The notes beneath the pieces are model-generated. The model made no database searches. It was given only the letters and a program-made list of their open reading frames with translations, and was not told the origin of the DNA. This document shows positions 12,601 to 21,600 of a stretch of DNA of 64,000 bases, piece by piece; the stretch's first letter is position 1; each line of letters starts with the position of its first letter. The translations under genes and the position numbers were made by a program. Source of the stretch: Sipunculus nudus (taxonomy: Eukaryota > Annelida > Sipuncula > Golfingiida > Sipunculidae); contig CM049307.1 of the NCBI GenBank assembly GCA_026874595.1, forward strand, positions 43,282,362 to 43,346,361. Reading direction: 5' to 3'.

Positions 12601-15600
12601 GTCACTGTGCTCAGCTGACGTTAACCTTGAAGGTGAAAATCTAAAATAATATCTAATGGAGATAAAGTGTAAGAGGAAGAGGTAATAAAGGCCATGGTTG
12701 GTTTATATGATTGGTTTTTATTGATGAGCAAGAAATTGTTGCAAAAAATATTTTGTGACCTGACCATGTGTTTCCTAATGTTGAAACTAAAGCATGTGAG
12801 CAGTTTGTGAACAAATGATCTGTACTATTACCATGATCATTAGTTGGTTATTCGATTAACTGTTGACATTTTAGTAGTTTACACATTTGTTCAATTGAAT
12901 CTATTTTTTTGTATAATATATATTATTGAATATATATGTATTTTATTTATGAAATGTATACAGTTGAAATATAGCTAATTAACAACATAAAACAGGGCAA
13001 ACAAAGCCTGATCTCAAATTCTGCTGAGGCAGGAAAATAATGAAGAAATGTTTGTATCAAATCCTGATTTTTTTATCACATCAATTATTTTCTAATTTAA
13101 GTTTATATTTCTATACATTTCCAATTTAACATATATATCTGAATTTAAAAGTTGATTCATAATTCTCAATTGCATCATCATAAATCTCAATCTTGTCAGA
13201 TAACACCACATCATGCATACAAATGTTTATTTATTTTTTACCATAAAAATATATCTTTTAAATCTGCAAAAGAATAAATATCTAAAAATAATACTTGATT
13301 TAGATTTCACAATTTTTAATTGTGTCTTTATTTATCCATAATGTGCTTCATATTTTATAATAATTTAAGCATACTGATGGGTTCCTTTATATTTGTTAAA
13401 ATCATTTAAAAGAAAATTGATTTCTTTAAAAATGCTACATTACAGAACATTGCATCTTCTGGATTACACCTTGAATTATTTTTTCAAGGAAAGTTTTTGC
13501 ATATCGGAGTGGAAACAGCATTACAATTAAGGAGATACAGTGAAAACAATAACAATTACTGCATAACACTTGGTGGGTTGGGTTTGCAGGGGGGGGGGGG
13601 GGGTGATTGGGGTGGTGATATGAGAATAACTGTACACCTGTCACAGCAGGGGATCTCCCCCAGTGACTGTAACAATTCAGAAACCCTGGCATAGCTGACT
13701 TCCAGTGACCTGGAGTGGGACCCTGCATCTGTAATCAAAGCAAGTGACTACAGAAAAAAAATCAATTACTAGCTTAATTTTCAAGCTTTTATTTCCAAAT
13801 TTCAGATTTAGACAAACTAAATATTTATGTTTACATGCAGTGAAAATTAAATCAATGGTGCTTACAGGAAAAAAAAATGCCATGGTCAAAGTTGGGCAAA
13901 ATTTAAGGTACTGATTTTTTTTTATGCTAATAACTTAAAAAATTTACAAAATTCAGAACTAATTTTGGGTAAACAATTGAATCTTAATTAAACATAGTTA
14001 TATACTTGAAAAAATAGACTCTAGTTTCAAAATTTTTCATGTTAAGTGAGTTATTATTTTTCCTGATTTTTTACAAAGTCCAATATGTTTGGGCCCACAA
14101 CTTAAAGAATTTATACTTTACAGACTTAATTTCTGGCATGTACATAGGAACTATGTAGAGGAAATTTATGGTAAATATGAGGAAAAACAGATGAGTGGTT
14201 TTGATATGAGGCAGTCCTGAAGTGTGAAAATAGGATTTTAATTAAAAAATTGAGGTTTTTCCTTAATTTCTCAAAGGAACGAAGTCGCAAAGACCCAGTT
14301 TTCGGCTTGGTAGGAGATCTTGGGGACATCTAACATTATGCTGAATTTTGGATTTCTAGGTCTTACGGTTTCAAAACGTGCCACATCTACAGACGGACGG
14401 ACGGACAGATGGACGGACGACAGCCAATGGACCACGACTATAGCTAAGATGACTTATAGTCAGCTGAGCTAATTATGCCCCTTTTAATGTTTATGTATTA
14501 TACTATTATCTGAATTCAGAAGAAATGATTCAAAAGCTGTATTTGAGAATGGAAACAGACATACACAGCTTCATATGTAATTTGTTCAACTTTTAGACTA
14601 TATATAAATTTCTTTACAAAGTTCTGGATCACTGTATGGTAATGCCACCACGGTGTATCAGACATGATATAGCTGATACCAAATATAGAAAAGCTGGCAA
14701 GATTGATAGGTCAGCATATGAACAGATGAGCAGGATTTTTTTTCAGAGCTGATGAGGTCCCAAGAGCTTACCAGTCTCCATTTCATCTGCAAATACCACT
14801 CAATTATTGACATTTGTCATTTGTATGATGGACAGACAACAAAATAAGTTTAATGGCCCTTGTAGACTCTGCTAGTGTTAATGATCTTCCAATGAAAGTT
14901 CCTGCTAACAGACAAACATTAATGAAAACATGCACTCTCTGTAATCCTGCTAACAGACAAACATGAATGGAAATATACCCTCTGTCTCATACGTAGTTAT
15001 ATTTATACCAGAGTAATGCTGACAACTGTTAAATAAATCCTGCCCATTAATACATACTTTATCCACATGTTTAACATCAAATACCTGATACAAACTACCA
15101 TGCAGATTAAACAGATGCAAACAGGAATAAAGACATACCCTCTCTAATCTTGCTAACAGAAAAGTTTGAATTGAAACATACCCTCTGCCTTCTAAGTACA
15201 GATATTTATACCATAGACATGTTGATAACTGTTCAATAATTCCTGGCCACTAACACGTACTTTATCCACATGTTTTACACCAAACTAAGTCTATAGATAT
15301 ATCCTAGTACTGTTTGGTGTCAGAATCTACGCAGCTCAGCTGACTAGGCTTTTATTACAAAGACAATCAATACATACAGCAGCAGTTATCACACGCTGAA
15401 TCTCAGGCTGGGTGCAAGGAAGTAATAAGGCTGTCCTGGACCTGGACCAGTCTGAGCTTATATATTTATAGCCTGCTAATGCTATATGGCAGCTATCTGG
15501 GAAAGGCTGACACATAATTAGAGCAAATTACTTGCTGATAAAATGTGGTATGCTCCGTGTTGTAACCATTATATCTACTTAAAAACAGCAAAATTTTAAT

Positions 15601-18600
15601 GATTTATCTTATTTCAAATTTTGATCATTGACAATGAGTGGCATTGACTATAGCAAGATACAATAATACATTTACCTAATTAAAAGTTATTTATAACTCT
15701 GGTTATGTTACAGCTCATGTATTGATGCAGGAGTATAAAAGGCAATAATGTGAAATCATTATTTTTCTCAAAGAAATATTCAATTATGAAGAGTTTCAAA
15801 TGGACTGTAATACTAGAACTTAGTAGTTATGTAAGCTGACACACTGTTTGCACAGAAAGACAAAGAGTCAGTTACTTCAAAGCCAGCTTATCTTTCTGTA
15901 GTATTTACTATATCTTAATACACATGTGTAAGAAGAAGTTCCTGTAACACCTCTGTGATATGTATATCAGCTTGTTTATATAGAAGCTGTTAGCAAAAGC
16001 AGTATAAGCCAGGAATTAACATTAACAGTTAAGCGCTTGCACGGGGCAAGTGTAAGTTCCAGATAATTTTGGAAGGACAACTTGCCTTCTCCTATTTGCC
16101 ATACTGGGCAAGTAGGTCCAACATAAACCTTTACCCAGGTAAAGGCTTGAAAAAGGATCTTTGTGTTCTAGAATACAATCAATAATATTTGTAGGAAAAG
16201 TAAAAATGCACGAAGTGCAAGTAAAAGCTAAATGTTACTTGCCCAACTTGGCAAGTACTTTCGAAAGTTAATCTCGAGCCCTGTAAGCACCTATACTGGC
16301 AAACAAAACAGCCATGTAACTAAAGGTGGTTGGTTGAACATGTGTGGAAGTTGAAAGGTCACTAGTTGCTAAATGTCACTTTTGAATCATGGAAATATTT
16401 TGTACTTTATAAATACATGGATATAAGCAAAACAAAAAGCCTGTGTGTGGTGGGATTGGCATTTTCTGGCCTATATTAATCATATGTTCAAGGAATTATC
16501 AATAGTTTATTGAAGTCAGATATTTGAATAGGCCCCTTTAATGGATGCTACAAAACTTTCCTAAATAGTAAATGTATGTACTGTGAATGTTTCTGCGTGT
16601 TATTAATTCTGGTTAAATTAACATACTTCACAACATGTCCATGAATTAGTTAATCCTACTCCCTAGCAGCATAACTGAATAAATGAACACCAACATGAGA
16701 AACTGCTGTATATGCATGCTGTACCATTATTCAATATGGTTGATTTTGTTTTAAATTCACATGTTAAGTTACTATTCTGGAACACACCATCTTATATTAC
16801 ACATATTACACTGACCCACCAGCCCGGTTCATGAGTCCCCCCCCCCCCCCCCCCCCACAAAGAGACACAATTCATGAGCCCCCCCCCCCCCAACCTCCCA
16901 AAAAATTCACTCATGATAGCACTTGGACGAAAGAGTGAAATTTCAATTACTTTGGTTCTCAAGTTCAACAATCTGGATGCATTAATGTATGTATTGACTG
17001 TCCTTGATCCAAATAACAAGACATGCATGTGATTGAATATGTGCACTGAATACAAGGTGTCCTTTATGAAGGTACCACCAGTAGTTGTGCAATTACCTAA
17101 ACATGTAAATTCAAGTTGTATTGACACAGAATAAAATGGGCCATATTGTATTATCAACATTAATGTATTACGCACATTGCAGCTGCTCCAGTAACATGAC
17201 TGCATGGTATGTGGTTGTTGTACCAGGAATACTGATGCTTATCTGCTTGCCATAGATCGTTATTAGCAATTCATAAGAAACATACAAGGTCACAGTGCCA
17301 CAGAGAGCTTAATATAAGGGAGGAGTTGAAAAACTTATGTAAGAATATACTAATATTAATCAGCTGAAATTTTCTTAGTTTTTTTTAGGAACTGTCCATT
17401 GTATGAAACTAGCATATGACCGACTCCAAATACTAATACAAATACTGGTGGGGGAAGTTAAAAACAAATACAACTAGAATACGGGTAGTCGACAAGCGAC
17501 TACGTGTATCCACCAAAACCAGAATAGGACGGGTGAAGTGAGGCATGGATTTAGTGGCAAGGGGAAAAAGAGTTACATGTGTTACGTATTAGAATGGATG
17601 TCTGCCACGTAAACATGACTGTAGGTGGCACCACCTGTTATTTGAATGAGAAAGCTATCCAAGATGTATACACATGCTAAATTTCAGGTGGAAAAGTCAA
17701 ACCACTGCAGAGATATATGAGTGATTTTATCCCACAGCAGACAAACAGAGGGACACTGTGCAAAAATGGCTGCAGGTGGCGCCACCATTTTTGTGTATGT
17801 TATAAAGCTATCCAAGGGCTACATTTGTGTAAAAATTTTTTCCTGATTGGCCAAATGAGTCCTGAGATATGAGCTTGGATGTCTGCAGCGTAAACGTGAA
17901 TGTAGGTGGCGCCACCTGTCATAAAATCAAGAAAGCTATCTAGGATGTATACGCATGCCGAATTTCAGGTGAATTTCAGGTGAACCACTGCAGAGATATG
18001 AGTGGTTTTAACCAAAGGCAGATGAACAGATGGACACTGTGCAAACATGGTTGCAGGTGGCGCCACCATTTTTTGTGTATGTTATAAAGCTATCCAAGGG
18101 CTACATTTGTACAAAAATTTTTCCTGATCGGTCAAACGGTCAGAGGTCAGAGGTCAAGGCCAATTGGTTAGGCACCAGTTCACATGTGACCCGATAATTT
18201 TCTCTGGAAACGAACGCGGCGGAGGCGGAATCCATTCAAAAACATAGTATCCGCAAAACTATGTTTTGGCGGATACAAATACAAATACAGAACATCAAAT
18301 ACAAACACAAATATGCAAGTGTAGGTTATGAAGAGTATTTATTTATTTCGAGCACCATAAATATTCATGTCTACTCGTACCAATACTACTTGTGTACTTT
18401 TAGAGATCATGGTCTTTCTATATTCTACAAAGTTTAAAAAAACATTCCTGTTGCAACACAGGAACATAAATTCCTCAAACCTACTGTCTGAAAGACATCT
18501 TTATTCCATAAAGTCTTTATAAATTCCCTGTTACAATGCAGGAACATAAGTTCCTCAAACCTGTTGTCTGAAACACTTTCGGAACACTTCCCAGTTCTGA

Positions 18601-21600
18601 ACCTTGCCACTGAACAACCTGGTGAGGCAGAGGCCATGAGCAGTTACAGACCATGAGCACAGTAACTAAGCAGTTAATTATCCAGGCACATTTGTGATTG
18701 CAAATATCAGGAAGAAGTGAAAAACTTGACCTGATGCTGCCTTTTGGGTTGTTCAAAAGTTAGGTAGTAGTTAAATTTTCAAAATTATGGCAGATATGAA
18801 TATTCATTTATAAATATGTATTTGTACAGTATTTGATCAAATACATCAAATATTGAGATCAAATACAAATACAAATATTATCATTTTGCACATCACAAAT
18901 ACAAATACAAATTAACACTTTGACTGTATTTAAATACAAATACAAATACATATTTGACCCCAACTCTGGATGGTGCATGCTTAATATGACTCCCTGGCAT
19001 AATCAATCCCTGGATACCCTGTGGTAGTTTCTAATAGATGGCGCTATGACAGACTTTTCTGGAAACAATATCAAACTTCTAAGAATTTATGAGACAATTT
19101 TAAAAAGTCCCCCTTAGAAAACACTTGGCATAGTTTATTGTTTACCACATATAATAGAATTCTCATAAAACTGTTAAGTTTTTCAGAATTGCAAGCATTA
19201 TGTCAGATAGTCTAGAATATCACACACTGAATGTTTTCACAACTATGTATTGAATTTATATCACAGTTACAAGCTGTGATCCCCCATGACTATTGTCTAC
19301 TACCAAAGGCTTGCCACCTACCTATTTTTGTACCCAAGTGCTGGATATATTGATCCAGAATTGTAAACAGCAAATACTCAGAGTAAACTCAGAACAAAGA
19401 TCAGTACTGCACAATTTCTGCTTTGAATTAACTAGAGTAGGACTGGCTGTGAGTCTGCATCATGAGGTCAGGGCTGCAGCAGCTTCTGTTTCTGCAGCAG
19501 ACATCATGATGTCATCATCTGTGGCATCTCTGTTCCCTGACAGCATGTGCCAGTTCACCAGGCAGGCCTGCCCTTCATACTGACTATCATTAATATTGAT
19601 TCCTGCATGGGGCCCTAGCTTACTTTTGAACAAACATGATTTTTTAGTGCCCTGTCCATACTGATATAGTCATCCAATTGATTGTTATAACTAGGTTAAA
19701 TTATTGAATCGGGGAATATAACTTGTAAGCTGGTGACTATAGCATGTTTAAAATATATAAATTTCCTTTTTTAAATAATGCAATGAAGATAAATATATGC
19801 ATGGGATTGATTATATCTAGAATAAAGAGGATTAAAATCTTCTAAATAATTTTGAAAATTTAAATTTGAAAAGACTGATAAATAACTGAGTAGATGCTCC
19901 ACACATGCAGCTAAATAACTCATTGTACAATAAATTAGAATCTAAAATCTAGAAAGTTTGTAGATCTACCAAAAATGTAATTTTCAAAGGTATAGAGTAA
20001 ACCCAGTTGAATTCAAGGAACAAACAATCTGGAACAATCCAAGTTTGCAAAATAAATTTGGCAAGACCCTTGAACTTAGTTTTTACATGTAAAAATTTAA
20101 CTTTTTGCTCACTCGGCGTATGAAAGGGATATATCACTTACCAGTAACATTAAAGGGGCCCAGTCACGTATAAAACATGTTGAGTTAACACGAAAAATAG
20201 TTTCTTCCCTTTAAAATTAATCTGTTCCTGCCAAAATATTGCCCTAAACCGTTTGCTTACTCCTGTAAATGAGAGTTAAAACAGTGAACTGGGCGCGATC
20301 GAAAGTGTAAACATAAACACAGAGCATTGGGCCGTGTGCTGCGCGGAGCCACAACACGTGCCAATCAGGAGATGCCCTGACTGAATTAGCTCAAAAAAAT
20401 GAAATACATGTTCCCCCTGGCTGAAACACTGTGTGTTGCTCCTCTTAATTGGACTCTGGTTACGCGGCTTTGTTATCGTAAACAGACTGTGTTCACAAAC
20501 ACGCAAGGTGTTAAACAGTCATATGCAAGGAAATGAGACTGTGTGCTGGAATGGTTTTGCTGGCAAGCTTTTTATATAGCAATACTGAACTGATAGTGTT
20601 AAAGAATATGAATAATATTGCTCCGGATAATGTCCCTTTAATCGTAGGATGAGTTTTCAATAACTGGGGTGGAAGTGAAATGACATGCAATCACCACTGA
20701 ATATAGTGTTGGTCCACTGATGCAGATTCAGACAATCAAACGATGAGTTTTTCTCAAAGGTTAGGCTTTAAATTGATGAAAGGTATGCTTTCATAAAACT
20801 GATAAGACAAAATATGATTAGCATCTAAGTTTACTATATATAACACAAGTAGGGTATAGAGTTCTTAGATATGATAGCTAAATTATTAAGCCTATATGTC
20901 AACTGAGAGCATGTACACTAAATGTCTATATTTGATCAGATATTTCATACTACTTTTAGAGGTCAACCAATTTTTACTGATGACATGATGATGTAAGAAA
21001 TTACAACTGTCCCTCATCGTTTCCCAAAATAATCGATCATCGGTTGCTGATATAAGCTGTCAATGATCGATTATGAGAAAGGACAGTGATCTCAACACTT
21101 TTGGGCACAATGTCTGTTTTTCATCTCTGTTTGTTCTCAGTTTTAATACAAAAGCATACACACATGTTTCTATTACTATACCACTGTGTATTTCACAATG
21201 CATGCTTTGTTTATCTTTAGCACATTGAATTAATGGACAAAAAAACTGTGCCTTGTTCAAAATGAGATAAACAGAGATCACAAACAATCATAACATAGGT
21301 CACGAGAGTTCCAGATGTGTTATATTGATATACACCTCTCACTTTGTAAACTCAAATGGATTCTAACAGCTGGCACACTACATTAACTAAGAATCTACAT
21401 ACAAAAAATATTGCTGACACCCAATGATATAAATTTATTTTTAAAGGATAAATGAATTTTATTGGTCATATAACACTTTTATCAGTCATATAAGTTTTTA
21501 AAATAAAAATCACTGGTACACTTGAACTAGTGGAAGATTAATACCATACAAATCCAATATATACCATTACCATGCATCTACTGATCCATGTATAAAGAAG

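Noticed and set aside
16792-17205. 137-codon minus-strand frame
   Set aside because: Its length depends on poly-C tracts translated as glycine; no splice context or similarity.
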